Assembly: GCA_011799875.1 (NCBI GenBank)
Contig: CM022303.1
Location: 422,772,483-422,836,482 of the forward strand
DNA length: 64,000 nucleotides
Direction of reading: 5' to 3'
Source of the DNA: Thinopyrum elongatum
Taxonomy: Eukaryota; Streptophyta; Magnoliopsida; Poales; Poaceae
Part shown: in pieces, positions 23,391 through 35,576 of the stretch
Layout of the letters: each line of letters begins with the position of its first letter
Numbering within the stretch: position 1 is the stretch's first letter
Program-made: the position numbers and the translations under genes
Notes under the pieces: model-generated
What the model saw: the letters and a program-made list of their open reading frames with translations, nothing else
Database searches by the model: none
Told to the model about the DNA's origin: nothing

Positions 23391-24290
23391 CGCCGCTCTT
23401 CATGTGTGCCCGTGTACTAGATGGAGAGGAGAGAGAGATCACATACATGGGACCCACCAGTAAGTGAGTTAACGTTCATGCACGTGTTGAAGAGCCACTC
23501 CCTCTACTCTACTCAACGTAATACTATATAAAATCAAAGAAACGAAGATCGATTGATACATGAAGCATGTGTGTGTGTTGGGGGGGGGGGTCGATGGAGA
23601 TAGCTAAACACAACATTTGCGTGTACATAGTACTAGACTTAATATTAATGTTTCAGTTTACCGTTGCATTTTAAATATTGAATTGAGGACCATGCATGGC
23701 TTACATTTTATTTTTGAATTCGTGTCATACATGCATGGTCTGGAAAAATAGATGCACTATACTTACTGGATTGTTGTTTTATTCGTGTGTGTGTGGGGGG
23801 GGGGGGGGCATATGCTTGAATAGATACAAAGTTTTCTCACCACCATACCGTTCATCTTTTAAATTTGAATTTGCAATGAAAAACTTACTATGGATACCAT
23901 GAAATGTGAAATCCACGTTAAGATCACTATATAACAACCTCACTCTAATTCAAGAACTCATCATAAATCAATACCATGCCTTTTGGAATAACCAGTTATT
24001 TGCAAGGAAAATACGGGCATTGTAATACATATAGATTCGTTCGGCTATTTAAAAAAGGATTCCTTTCGCACTCTCGAATGGTAGCACCTGACGGCATACC
24101 AGCCAGACCCAGGCTCGTGTCCTGCTGGTGGCGTGCGTGGTACGCACATTAGCCAACCCCAACCAAAAGAACCGTGATATTAAACTTCATGCCTCCACTC
24201 GAGCCTCCGCATTTCGAGTCAAAATATCTGGCGGCTAGAATTCCAGCCCTAGGAAATTCCACTCATCTCCCGGGTCCATAATGACTACCA
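23390..24290. repeat. Promoter-like segment, copy 1 of a diverged duplication
   Basis: Bases 23590-24285 align with 28170-28850: TAGTACTAGACTTAATATTAA, GAATTGAGGACCATGCAT, GCATATGCTTGAAT, AAAGTTTTCTCACCACCATA, TGAAATCCACGTTA and AAATATCTGGC-GC are common. The preceding 23400-23540 aligns with 26260-26420 (CATGGGACCCACCAGTAAGTG). Copy 1 has two long G runs behind GT repeats (about 23580 and 23800). The sequence looks like a duplicated upstream region of the TNPA-like gene rather than coding DNA. Confidence 0.65.
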
Positions 24291-25220
24291 ATGAACAATG
24301 GAGGGATGCTTTAGTAACCAGCCCACGTTACCTACCGTGCCAAGCATGGTTCAATTCCCTCGATCGCCGTTACCCAAGGTCACCCGTCAACTCCATTGCC
24401 TAGTACTAATAGCACTACACCAGGATGAGCACAGAATGGAGCTCCGTTTGTTCGTGCCTACTAGAGTTACTATATCAGGCAATGCATTGGTATGGAGGGA
24501 TTATATTTTACTCTGCATATAAACTTGTCTAAAGTCTAACTAAGCAAAATGTTTGACCAAATCCTTTCTTAAGAAATATTAACATCTACAACAGTAAAGA
24601 TGTATCGCTCGAAAATTTATTTCTTGATGCGGGTTATGATATTGTTTCGAATCCTGGATTTTAAATTCCAGAAAATCAAAAACTGACCTAAAATTCATGA
24701 AACTGGGCCTGGTTTCGTGATATGGCATGAATAGGCTATCGTAATTTTTTTGTTCAATTTGAGACAAGCTGCTTATGAAAAGTTGCACAAACGAAGAGCC
24801 AAGGTATTTTGGAACAAAGACGTGTCACGTTAACGCGAGCGGTTTCACTATTCAAACCGTGGGCGTTTGACCTACGTGCCGCCACGAGTCTCGCTTCTCA
24901 TCAGCAGGTTCCGTCCGAGCAAGCGTGTCAGTCGACGGGAGGCGTGCGAGCAGACCACTGCGCCGGCTGACCGGGAGGCGTGTGACCAGGCTGCTGCGCA
25001 GGCTAGCCGGGAGGCGTGCATGCAGGCCACTACGCAGGCTCACTAGGAGGCGAGCCCTTTGACCAGGCTCCGCCGCCCACCTTCCTCCCAACTGCCCCCA
25101 CTTTTAATGGCGCCGGTGCCGCAATTTAAATCACAGCCGCACTCCCTGGTCTCGCTACAATCTTCTCTCTTCCTCTCCGATTCTCCTGTCGTCTACCTTC
25201 AACCAGCCTAACCTCACAGT
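24290..25220. other. No gene recognised upstream of the proline-rich gene
   Basis: Includes a short GC-rich tandem repeat at about 24925-25060 (GGGAGGCGTG-GAGCAGGCT units of roughly 39 bases, four degenerate copies). Then comes a CT-rich leader-like stretch (25145-25200) in front of the ATG at 25226. Minus-strand frames over the repeat (Arg/Leu-rich) are artefacts. Confidence 0.4.
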
Positions 25221-25225
25221 ATGCC

Positions 25226-25896
25226 ATGCCGCATCACGATGGGCTGCCCTTAGTCTTCCAGTTTCCTGAGGAAGACACCTAGCCGGAGTCTCAAGAAAAT
25301 AAGGCACTTTGGGACGAGCTTGAACTGGCCTTGCGGGAAGACGCCGCGCCTGTCCCCACTCCCATTCCAGATCGCGTCGCCCCGACTGCGCCAGCGCCCA
25401 TCCCCGTGGCATTTATGGGCTGGGAGCCACACATTGTCGCCAAGCTTGAAGCCACGGGGTTCCACGAGGTCCCCGCTGACTTTCACGCGCCCGTGCACCT
25501 TCCAGTGCATGCGCCTGCGCGTGCACTGACGCGCGCGCCCGTGCTGGTGCCCGTGCACACGAATGTCTCCGCCGCGCCGTTGCTAGTGCATGTCCCCGCG
25601 CCGATGCCAGGGCCCCCATCAGCGGCATGGATCGCCTCCGTCGACCGCTTCCTTGCACCAATGCCGGTCGCTGCCACCCACCAGTTGACTGGCTCCTGGA
25701 GACCAAAGTCCAGAATATTCTGGCCTTCCTTGAAGCTAGGGCCAACGTCCAGGAGTATGCCAACAATGGTGCAAGACGCCGCCGTCGCCGCCGTCGCCGC
25801 CCGTTAGTGGCCCGACGACACATAGAGCACGGCAAAGGAGCCGCTTCCAGCCGCAAGACGCCTCCACCGCCGCCGCGTGATCTAAATTTGCCATGA
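25226..25896 (+). pseudogene. Proline/alanine-rich acidic protein gene (CACTA-2 cargo)
   Basis: From ATG 25226 the frame gives MPHHDGLPLVFQFPEEDT, a TAG, then ENKALWDELELALREDAAPV, a Pro/Ala/Val-rich region (APVLVPVHTNV, LLVHVPAPMP), and AAWIASVDRFL. After a one-base shift near 25680 it reads DWLLETKVQNILAFLEARAN, then a poly-arginine run and a proline-rich tail ending at TGA 25894-25896. The same plan and short motifs (LVF-F, E-E-E-D, PILVPV, LVHVPAPAP) are seen at 58010-58411 in CACTA-1. Function unknown. One stop and one frameshift mean it is broken. I call it a gene because codon structure and similarity are shared between the two elements. Confidence 0.45.
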
Positions 25897-26689
25897 AAAA
25901 CGTTCGGATTCCATGCTTAAAATCCGAACGTTTGGGATTTATCATTTCTGTTTATTTTCGTTCGATCGTGGTATGAATGTAAAAGTTGCAGTCAGACTGA
26001 ATGAAACCTATGGTTTTATCGATTGAATGTTCTGCTAGAGACGTATCAAATTAATTTTAAAAATTCATAAATATAAAAATGTATCCACGCATTTAATTAT
26101 CAGTAGATAAATAGTACTACTACTAGCCTAACTTGTCCGTCATGGTCACTTTTGTTCCTAAACTTGTTACATATAGTACTACTAGTACGTGAAACTGGTG
26201 CTGTAACTTGTGACGAGTCCAGATACGGTCAACGGCAACACCGTCCGTGCGTTCTTCGTTTTTGCCCGTGCGTCTAAATGTAGAAGGGGCGAGAGAGAGA
26301 GAGCGTGGACATGGGACCCACCAGTAAGTGAAGGGGAATAGTACGTGCTATTGAGCCGGTCCCACTAATCTACTAAAACTGATATAAAACATGTTATCCT
26401 TTAAATAGGATGTGGTAATATAAAAACAATATATCAACGAAGGGGAATACAAAAAATGTTGCTACTATGTTGCCTATTGACGTGCGTCTAGAAGGCCCTG
26501 GTCGCATGTTTGATCCTCGTCCTTTTTCATTTTCAATTTATTTATGGGTCCAAAAAATTTCCATGACAGGTGGGCCCCCAGGTGTGTAGTTTGTAGCACT
26601 TTAATTTCTGGGTTGAAATTTGTTCCATTACAGGTGGACTCCCGGTGTGTAGTTTGTAGCTTATTTGTAATTATTAAAGAGAACACCAG
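25897..26689. other. Intergenic part of CACTA-2, partly duplicated
   Basis: Bases 26260-26420 repeat 23400-23540 (see that entry). At 26565-26665 a short duplication occurs: ACAGGTGG(G/A)C(C/T)CCC-GGTGTGTAGTTTGTAGC appears twice, about 70 bases apart. No coding pattern. Confidence 0.4.
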
Positions 26690-28150
26690 AGTTTTTTGCA
26701 AAAATACCATGGTGCAACGTGGAAGGTGAGAAAGGGCGTGTGAGAGAGCGGTGACCGAGCAAGAGGGAAATCAATTGGGGGAGGGGCGGGGGTTGCAATG
26801 ATGTTTGGAGTAGTTGTGGTCCAAATGCTACAAAAATATAATCTAAACCCACCAGAAGAAATGCCTTCACAAATTAATCCAAGGGTGGAGTCCCCCTCGC
26901 AATGTAAATAGCTTCGGCTCTTCGAGGGATGGAGAGGTAGCTTCAATGTGTGGAAGAGATGGCGTGAGAAAGTGAGGTCAATCGAGACATAGATAGATAG
27001 AGAGACAAAGTGAGTGTGGCCCGGCATTCGTTAAAAAGATATATATGCTCTGGAGAGATATTGTCCGATTGAGCTTTTTTGAAGGGTGACGGCTGTAAGA
27101 GAGAGCTTGAGAGATGATCCAGTGACAGACAGGTAGATATATCATTTGAGCATGGGAGGAAGCCATTTCAATCGATACATGGATAAAGAGAGAGAGATTG
27201 AGCGAGTGTGGGTCGTCATGCGGTCGAAAGAGTGAGACGGGTTGGAGAGAGTGACCTAGATAGATAATGTGTGTGAGAGAGTGTCTCTACTCTTATAAAA
27301 AACAGAGGTGGTGATGATGGTGTGCCTGCCATCCTGCAATATAGGTAGTCCGATCTATATCTGACGGATAGGAAGGAAACTATGACAATTTTGCAAAAAG
27401 ATACCCGTACCCCTCTCCACATTTGCAGATAAGGCCTTCCCTCGTTCATCCTTCTCTCCCACAAGATAAACTACTCATACAAATGCATCTTGATGTTCCA
27501 TGCAACGCATGGGCATCTTGCCAGCACAATATGAATATGTCGAATTGGGCCCAAACATGGAGATATATCGTTTGTGTGCGAGAAAGAGCGAGGTCAATCG
27601 AGACATACATAAAGAGAGATAGAGATTGAGCGAGCATGGGCCGCCATGAGGTTGAAAGAGTGGGACAGCTTGGAGAGACTAACCTAGATAGATAATCTAC
27701 ATGAGAGAGTATAGAGCGTGTCGATCGAGGCCCGAACAGGGAGATATATCGTTTGTGTGAGAGAGAAAGCGATGTTAATCGGGACTTAGATAAAGAGAGT
27801 GAGAGAGAGAGAGAAAGAGAAAGATTGAGCGAGTGTGGGCCGCCGTGCGGAAGAAAGAGTGAGATGATCTCGAGAGAGTGACCTAGATAGACAATGTGCG
27901 TGCATGCGCATGAGAGGGGGGGGGTCTAGATAGGCAATGCATGTATCTAGCGAGAGAGGGTGGGAGGGAGAGAGAGAGCTCAACATGGAGTGCAATGGCG
28001 GGTGTGTGAGACAGATACATTTGTTGACAGAGTGGAAAAAGGGGGTTGTGTATTTGAGAGTGTTAGAGATCAAAACATGGAGAGAAAGAATGAGTGTGTG
28101 TCGAAAACCAAAAGCTTTGTAAGGTGGTTAGGAGAGGAAGATTTATCGAA
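26690..28150. repeat. GA-rich tandem repeat block
   Basis: Purine-rich sequence made of at least four diverged units of about 120-190 bases. Each contains a version of AATCGAGACATA-ATAAAGAGAG, GATTGAGCGAGTGTGGG, CCGCCATGCGG-GAAAGAGTG and AGAGAGTGACCTAGATAGAT. The best copies start at about 26975, 27170, 27595 and 27777. Minus-strand Leu/Ser/His-rich frames here are shadows of the repeat. The block lies inside copy 2 of the duplicated promoter-like segment and separates its two halves. Confidence 0.7.
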
Positions 28151-28956
28151 AGCGGAAGTATGTAGCGTGTGTGCCGGGGGGGCTAAAAACAACATTTGAA
28201 TGTAGGCAGTACTAGACTTAATATTAACGTTTCAATTTAGTGTACATTGTAAGATTTGAATTGAGGACCATGCATATGGCTTTTGTAATTATTTCGAATT
28301 CGTGCCATACTAGGTTTGCAGAAGTTGATATCGACTCGATTGTTGTGGTATTTTGTATGTGTGTGGTCATATGCTTGAATCCATCCAAAGTTTTCTCACT
28401 ACCATAGTGTTCATCTTATACATATGAATTTGAATTAAGAAAGTAGCGTGGATACCGTGAAATGCGAAATCCACGTTAGAATTGGAGATCGCCATGTGAC
28501 AAACACACCCTAATTCAAAGAACTCTTCATTAATTAATTTATAGTATCTCGTTTCAAAGGACTAATTATTTGGAAGGAAAACACGGGGATGGTAATACAT
28601 ACAGATTTGTTTGCCAATGAAAGAAGATTCGTTTGCATTCTCAAATGTAGGCGCACCTAGCAGACCAGGGTCGTGTCGTGGTGGTCGCGTGTGTCATACG
28701 GACGCTAGCACCCACCCCCTCCCTTCCCATCCCCCCACCCCCCCACCACAAAAAAAGAAGGACGGCAAAAAAAGTTCGTGCTTCCATGTTTTGGATTGAA
28801 ATATCTGGCAGCCCCAATTCCAGCCCTGCAAAATCTCCCTTCTCCCCCATCCCCTTTCGAGCCCAGAGCGCTGAAATCCCTAATTTGCCGCCAACCCAAG
28901 CAAAATTCGAATCGCCCCTCCTCTCGTCTCTTTCCCCACCTCTGTGCCGGACGACG
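28150..28956 (+). promoter_or_regulatory. Promoter-like segment, copy 2, before the TNPA-like gene
   Basis: Diverged duplicate of 23590-24285 (see that entry). It leads into a CT-rich leader (28700-28950) directly upstream of the ATG at 28957, consistent with a promoter and 5' UTR. No TATA box stands out with certainty. Confidence 0.45.
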
Positions 28957-29770
28957 ATGAAGACGACGGTCGCGCTTCACCACCGCACCGGAGCTGCCTC
29001 ATCTATGCCCTCGTCCACCGCACCGGGTGGTCCACCGACAATGTCGACCACCGCAGCTGACGTGCCTCACACACACCGACTTCCACTGCATCATGTGTGC
29101 TTCACCGACACCATCTCCCACCTCACCGGGGCTACTTCACCGAGCACATTATCGACCTCCACCCCCCGAGGCCGTTGGTCCTTCACCGCATCGTAGCGCT
29201 CTATTGCCGCTCAAGATCTGCATCCGTACGCGGCCAGCCAACGCCAGTGCATCACCCTCAACGGCTCTGAAGTTACCTGAACTCTAGGTGAGCATGCCCA
29301 AATGCCGGCCCGAACTAGGTATCCACATATCACTCCCATCTGCACTGTTCCGATGATGTTTGGATATCCTTTTACTGCTCTCTTATCTTACACGCCTATG
29401 CAACTATGACTTTAACTCTTATTTCTTCTGGAGATATCATCTGAAACAGGCAAAACCATTTTTTAGCGAAGCATGACAGCGCTGCGGGATCTGGTACACA
29501 TTCTGCACACCAGTATAACCTTGTAAGTACCTGTCCTTTGGTACAACAGCAAGGTCGATTCCTCTCATTTGATCAACCATTCACCGTGCCAAAAATGCAG
29601 AGGGGGATGGAAGGAGCACAGGGCCTGCACATCCAAGCAAGTGGTAACATGGACCTGTATATGGAACATCCCAAGCGCAAGCATAGCTGCAGTGAGCCTG
29701 TACAACAAGCTATCGTAAGTCCCTGCATTTCATTTAATTCGTACTGCCCTGCATGTATGATTTGTGTGCA

Positions 29771-31135
29771 GTGGCGGATCCACGAATTCAAGTTACCAGG
29801 GGCGAAAATTTAACTTAAAAAATATGAAGGCACTTGCACTCCGCAAATCAACATAACTTGAGAAATGTGAAGCTACATGCACTTTTAAAACCATCTAATG
29901 ATCCAAAGTAGTTCCAGATTATAAATCACACTAGATGATGTAAGCACCAAAAAACACAAAATACAACATGGTGGACAAGGACTGCTAACATGGACTGTAC
30001 CTACTTGAACTATTCGTTCTCTGGCCGAAAATATCCAAGTCTAATTGCACCTATAACTAGTGCGCAAACTGCATATAAATATATCTATCTTGCACAAGTA
30101 TGCCAATAGTTTGAAACAACAGATTAGAAAAATATTTCTGCTAGGTTGTGATGATACGGGGACGTTGTGGTAGATGGCCTCGACGTTTCCTCAAGCCATG
30201 AAAATGTACTATAATTTGCTTGTCATCAATTCCTGCAAATCTCACTCTCTCTCAACATAGCAGATCATCATTACACACTAAATCCTTCAATGGGAGCTTG
30301 CAAAATGCTTGCATTAGATCCCTCATTAGACACTATATGTTCATCACCAGGAGCATGTAAAATGTTTGCATCAAATCCTTCATTACCAGTCTGTTCATTA
30401 GACACTTCAGGCTCAAGAACAATATGAGCTTGTATGTTTGCACTGGAAACTTGATTAGACACATCAGGTTCAGTCAGTTCAGTATTGATTGGGGGAGTTA
30501 CAAAATAAGCAGAAATTGGTTTCATTTTCTTGTAGATTCCCTACATACAAGCAGTTTTACAACACTATTAGGTTTAACTAATGGCCAGAAATTGAACAGT
30601 TGAATTAGATATAATCAGGGATGTGATGTACCTGCTCATTGAGCATGATGTTCTTGCAAGCTGTGACCGTCCGTTTGCGCAAGCTCGATGCCATGCATGT
30701 GTTGTTGCCGCTGCGTCCCATGCAGGCTACACCTAGGGTTGGATCTTCATCTTCTTTTCCTTCCATTCGATTGACGCCCAGCAACCGGCATCCAACTAGG
30801 GTGCGAGGAAGAGCTCTGTCCGTCTATCCATCGGCGACTAGGTTAGGAGCGAACCAGACTGGAGGCTGGAGCGAACGAATTGGGGATTTTTCCTGCTGTC
30901 GATCGATATTGGGGGCGCTCATTTGGGCCGCGAGCCTGCTGTAGGGCCTGCCTTGGACTTACGTTATTGGCCCATCCAAATTGAAACATTTTTCTTCATT
31001 TTTTTACATTGCCTGCTCGTGCGCTGGGACGAACAAAACTAGCCTGGGCCAACCTGGACGACTCAAACTAGGTGCGCACTTTCCAGCCACCCGAGGCGGC
31101 CGCCCATACCAGCCCCTACGGTGGCGCCGCCCCTT
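29771..31135 (-). mobile_element. hAT-type transposon remnant
   Basis: Left end CAGTGGCGGATCCACG, and right end reading inward GGGGCGGCGCCACC, form imperfect inverted ends of the kind seen in plant hAT elements. Inside, a minus-strand frame (30271-30525) starts MKPISAYFVTPP followed by a Ser/Asn/Glu-rich stretch, like the N-terminus of TTF-zinc-finger hAT transposases. Upstream on the minus strand (30640-30960) is a GC-rich leader. The catalytic and dimerisation domains are missing. No clear 8-bp duplication was found, so ends are approximate. Confidence 0.45.
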
Positions 31136-32166
31136 TTGCATGTTTGATTGGGGTAGTGAAAAATATTCAAGTGGTGCTTTTGATTTATCCACAGAATGGT
31201 TGAATTACTTGTTTCTATGAACTGAGTTCGCCAATAATGTGAAGGATGCCAGTCTTTTAATCCTATTGTAGATTGCTTAGATCTCGATATGCCAAATGTA
31301 ATCGCATGAAATATATAGTAAAAGCCAGTGTGATGTTTGTTGCTACAACTAGTCTGACAACCCGTCCTCATATAACATATCAAGGACGCACCATCTTATC
31401 AGATTAACCATTCGACTTACCAATGCAGTATGGGAAGAAAGAAGTATTGGGACTGCGTATCCAAGTAATTGATGCCATGGACTCCTTCATAGAACCTTGT
31501 AAGTGAAAAAGGAGTTGCAGTGTGCCTGTACAAAGAGCTAGCGTAAGTTTGGTTACCTACTTCTCGGAATTTTAGTTAGCCACTAATTGCAAAATTGTGC
31601 AATTACCTTGCTTGGCTTAATTTAGTTTGCTACCGATTACATAATGCCATAGCCTGTTAATCCTATTATAGACTGCGCCTATCTATGTGCTTGATACTTA
31701 CTGTTTATAGAATTACCTGTTTGCCTGAACTTAAATAGCTACTTAAGCACGTACATTCTGATACCCTGTTTGCAGCAAAATTCTAGGGTGCAACAAAATT
31801 CACGTGTAATTTACCTTCTGATACCCTGTTTGTTTAAATGGTTTGCTGTTATGACTTGTAGCAGTAGTAATGTTTGCATGTTCATAGACAGACAATATGT
31901 CAGGTTTATATGAGGGACAACGTCTTTTTCACTTATATATATGTTTCAGAATCATTCTGCTTACATCAAAGAAATTTACAGATGTCAGTGTTGCTGGTAA
32001 ATGGTACCAATTTGTTACTTTAATACATTGCCAAGAACTTGTTAGTTTTACTAGTTCATGTGTAATTAATTACATTGCCAAAACTGGTTAGTTTTACTAG
32101 TTTAATGTTAGTTTCTTATGGCTCTTGCAACACTTTATTTATGATTGCTAACATTCAAGTTTGCAG

Positions 32167-32742
32167 GATCCAACTGAAACTCCGGTGGCACAACAGGTAT
32201 GTTTTCAAAAACTTCCTTGTTTACCTGGTTTGCTGCTGTAGCTTATTGCTGTAATCATCTTACCAACTTCAACTTTTCAGGATCCAATTGGAAGTCCAAT
32301 TGCACAGCAGGTATATTTTCAAAATTTTATTTGTGTAACAGGTTTGCTGTTGTAGCTTGTTGCTCTAATCAAGTTGCTGACTACTCAACCTTTCAGGTTC
32401 TAGGAGAAACTCCAATGCCACAACAGGTGCCTTTTGCAAAACTTGTTTGTTTAACTGCTTTGCTGCTGCAACCGGTTGCTCTAATCAAGTTACTGGCTAC
32501 TCAACTTTTCAGTATCAAAGAAAAACTCCAATGCCACAATAGGTACCTTTTGCAAAACTTGTTTGTTTAACTGCTTTGCTGCTGCAACCGGTTGCAATGA
32601 TGTTAATAACTAATTTTCAGCATCCAATTGAAACTCTCTAGTTCCTTGTTTGTTTAACTGGGTTGCTGTTCTAACTCCCAGTTGAGATGTTTTGCTAACT
32701 TCAACTTTTCTGAATCCAATCGGAACTTTAATGGCAAAACAA
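32167..32742 (+). repeat. Array of 30-nt micro-exons with short introns
   Basis: Exon-like 30-mers begin at 32167, 32281, 32397, 32513, 32621 and 32713, each preceded by a pyrimidine tract. The first four have TTGCAG or TTTCAG acceptors and CAG/GTATG, GTATA, GTGCC or TAG/GTACC donors. They read DPTETPVAQQ, DPIGSPIAQQ, VLGETPMPQQ and YQRKTPMPQ-stop. The fifth is cut short (HPIETL-stop), and the sixth (NPIGTLMAKQ, acceptor mutated to TG) reads directly into the last exon. All are phase 0, so each copy adds or removes ten residues without shifting the frame. Unit spacing is 92-116 bases. Confidence 0.7.
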
Positions 32743-33030
32743 GTTAGCCCAAAATCAAAGAGCAAGGTCCCCATGGACGTTGTATCATCCCAAAGCAGTT
32801 GCACCGGCCCAATCGTGCATCATGAATTGCCAACTGCTGATGCTCTAGAGGCTAAACTATTGGTAGAAAGAGATTTTGCTTCTGCACTTAGAGATGAAGT
32901 TGACATGTTGAGGAAGGAAACATCACAATCACAAGCAGTACTCAAGACAACCATTTAATATTTGGTGGATTTCAAAATGAAGCAAGCTGAAACTCACCGC
33001 ATTGTTAAGGTCCTGAGCACGAGTCTGTAT

Positions 33031-34655
33031 TAATTGATAAGACTCTGAGACATTTCATTTTGATTGCTGTGCCAGACCTACAAATATGCCAATCGGGCTG
33101 AATGTGCATTCAGCAATAATAGTAGTATAGATGGTCCTTAAGTGGCATGCATCTAAAATTGCCAAGATGTTGTACTAGCTTTGCTAAAAAAATGATGTTC
33201 TTCTAGCAAAAAAAGTACAGTGGCCTGGCTTATGTATGTTAGTTGATATTATTGATCCATATACTCTATAAGTGTTTATATGTCTATTAGTTTTGTACAT
33301 TATTGGTTGATTGACTCCGTATTTTGAATCTTGAGACATCGCTTGTGTACATATATAAATGGGAGTACACTATATGCTGCGTGTGTCATACATGTTACAC
33401 ATGAGTTGGACATAAATTGGTTTCACATATTCAAATTCACCTTACCTTCTGAATTCGAGTATCAGCATTTGTAAATCATATTCATATATGATAGTGGAAT
33501 ACATCTCATATAAGAATTCGAAATGGATTCAAATTTAGTTGCCAGGGTAAACGTGAATGCTTATTGTCCCAAAATTTGAAAGAAGCGGCAAAACATCCAC
33601 TCCCACGTCTGCTGCCCGAAGCCAGTGTTTGTGAGATGGAAATTACTGTCTACCCCTTACACGGACAACCCATCGGCCCAATTTCCACTGCTATCGATAG
33701 GGGTAGGTTAGTAACTTCAATAAGACGTGACACGACCACCTCTGAGCCCATTCAAACACGGTGGGCACCAAACGTGGGCGGTAAAACATATTTGATTGTA
33801 GCTCGTCCAAAAGACCTCTCTTTCTCCCTCCATTTTCCCATTCAGACACGGTGGGCGGCAAAACAAACTCGACTCGGCCGAAATCGATGCACGCAAATAT
33901 TATTAATAGAGGCAGGTTTGTAACTTCACTCATACGTGACACAACCGCCCTACCTAACAACCCTATTCATGCATCGTGGGCGCCAACTGTGGGCGCCAAC
34001 CGTGGGCCCCAAAACACCCTCTCCTCGCCCGAAATCTCTCTGGGAAAATATTGGGGAGATGCAAGATTACCGTCCTATCCCCAACCGACGAGACGTCCAA
34101 ATTTTAAACAGGGGCTAAGTTTATAACTTTCCCATATTTCAGACAGGCGCGTCCCAAAGACATGGTTCCCCATACCTCTCCCTCCATTGTCCCATTCATA
34201 CACCGTCCACGCTAGAACACCATCGCCACACCAGCCTCCTCCGTCTGCCACCCCATCCATCGCCGCCGTCCTCCACCATGCCCGAGCGCCTACCAAGACC
34301 GCGTCGTCCACCGCTAGAGATGGACATTTCTCATCCACGGCGATGGACCAGGAGCCTTGCATCGCGTCCTCTCGCTTCATCGGCGTCATCGTCCTCCTTG
34401 CTGGGGCCTCTCCAACGACCTTCTCGTCCACCGCAATGAGACTTATCCCCCGATGCATCCGTCTACCATCGCAGATCTGCTTCCACGCCACCAACAGCCA
34501 TCGCACCCCAGATGCCTACACGACACCGCAAGAGAGACGGTACTACTTCATATCTGCTCAACTTTTTGATCTCAACCAGAAAATAGATCGTAACTTGGTT
34601 ACTGCACTTTCTTTTTAGCTCTTAGAATTTAGTTCTTAGTTCGAAGCAAACAATG
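33031..34655 (+). promoter_or_regulatory. Upstream region of TNPA-like gene copy 2
   Basis: 33031-33540 is AT-rich with no gene. 33740-34200 contains four diverged copies of CCCATTCA-ACACGGTGGGCG-CAAAAC (at about 33746, 33837, 33961 and 34190). Then follows a CT-rich leader and a Ser/Thr/Pro/His-rich open frame at 34187-34618, similar in composition to the first exon of copy 1 at 28957. I take this as the promoter and first exon of copy 2, separated from the rest by the gypsy element. Confidence 0.4.
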
Positions 34656-34660
34656 GTTGC

Positions 34661-35576
34661 TGTCGTGGTTTCACACGGCCACCTATGGGGCCATCAGCCC
34701 CTTGTGGTTCGGCAAGGGGGACAAGCACATTGCACAAAGAGCGGAAAGCATAGAGCAGCACGACAGCAATGACACGGGCAGTTTTACCCAGGTTCGGGCC
34801 GCCGCGAGGCGTAAAACCCTACTCCTGCTTTGGTGGATTAATGAATGGACTGTGGTGGAGGCGCAGTGCTCTAGCCTGGCAAGGTAACCTCGGGGCGAGA
34901 GCAGCTACGCGCGTATGAGAGTACGGGGGTCCGAATCCTTTCTAAGGTAGCCACGGCCCTCCTTTTATAGGTCAAGGGGTTACCACAATAGCAAAACAGT
35001 CATTTGCGCACTGATTAGATAGCCACAGTGCTATCATACCTAACTCTACAGACAGGACCGAGTGCATTAAATGCGCCACTTAGTGTCACATCGTCGCGTG
35101 GCCCGGTAGCCTTGCCGCGCCATGCGGCCACCTTCTCGCGTCTCCATGTGACACGTCTCCTGGACGGGTGTCATTTAGGGATGATCTCCTTCAGGAATGG
35201 CTACCACGTGCTAGATAACAGCCACATAATCATCCGGAGGCTTGACACCGTGCCGATAAGTGACTTGCGTTGCTGTCAGGTGGAGCGGTGGAACCTTGGC
35301 GGGGTAATCCGCCTTCTGCGTCCCCAGCAAGCCTGCCAGGGGAGTCTTGAGACCTGTCCTTGGAGCAACCTCGATCCCGTCAGGCTCGCCTGCCCGGTAA
35401 GGGAGGTTTTTCCCTTAGTGATATCTTGCTTGTTGGGTTGGTCTTGGTCTTCTTGTTCCGCCCTTTGATTTCTCAAAGAGCTATCTCTTCTGCTTGGCCT
35501 TGTCCTGAATGCTGTAACCTTGCTCTTGAGCTTGTGTACAGTCCGGGCAACACACCTGGGGTTTGTTGCACCGACA
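34661..35576 (-). repeat. 3' LTR of the gypsy element
   Basis: 916 bp, TG...CA ends, next to the GTTGC duplication. On the minus strand the TATA box (TATAAAA, complement of 34973-34979) is followed by AGGAGGGCC, as in the other copies. The internal side (35577 onward) does not show an obvious long purine tract. Confidence 0.93.

Larger units (their letters stand above)
28957..33030 (+). pseudogene. TNPA-like gene, copy 1 of CACTA-2
   Basis: Plus-strand pieces in order: a Ser/Thr/Pro/His-rich first exon from ATG 28957; an exon at about 29553-29714 (VPKMQRGMEGAQGLHIQ, PKRKHSCSEPVQQAI, donor GTAAGT); after the hAT insertion, a diverged repeat of that exon ending at 31542 (GLRIQVIDAMDSF, KRSCSVPVQRA); the 30-nt micro-exons (32167-32742); and a last exon with KQVSPKSKSKVP, SSQSSCTGPIVHHEL, a coiled coil (VERDFASALRDEVDMLRKE) and a stop near 32956, after which homology runs on to about 33030. 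The last exon matches 6008-6330. It lacks the central exons present in copy 2. Basic plus coiled-coil features fit a DNA-binding accessory protein; this is inference. Confidence 0.45.

Noticed and set aside
23570..23820. Long G runs as a possible telomere-like or regulatory element
   Set aside because: They are simple extensions of GT microsatellites, and the second-copy segment lacks them, so slippage or assembly error is more likely.
24852..25091. Minus-strand Arg/Leu repeat ORF
   Set aside because: Generated by a 39-base GC-rich tandem repeat; no other coding evidence.
25483..25896. Possible CRISPR-like or tRNA clusters among the short repeats of the window
   Set aside because: No regular repeat-spacer pattern with unique spacers and no cloverleaf with conserved arms was seen; the sequence is clearly plant nuclear DNA.
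26690..28150. Several minus-strand Leu/Ser/His-rich ORFs of 60-117 residues
   Set aside because: All lie on GA-rich tandem repeats, where the opposite strand avoids stops by composition; the frames are not consistent among units.
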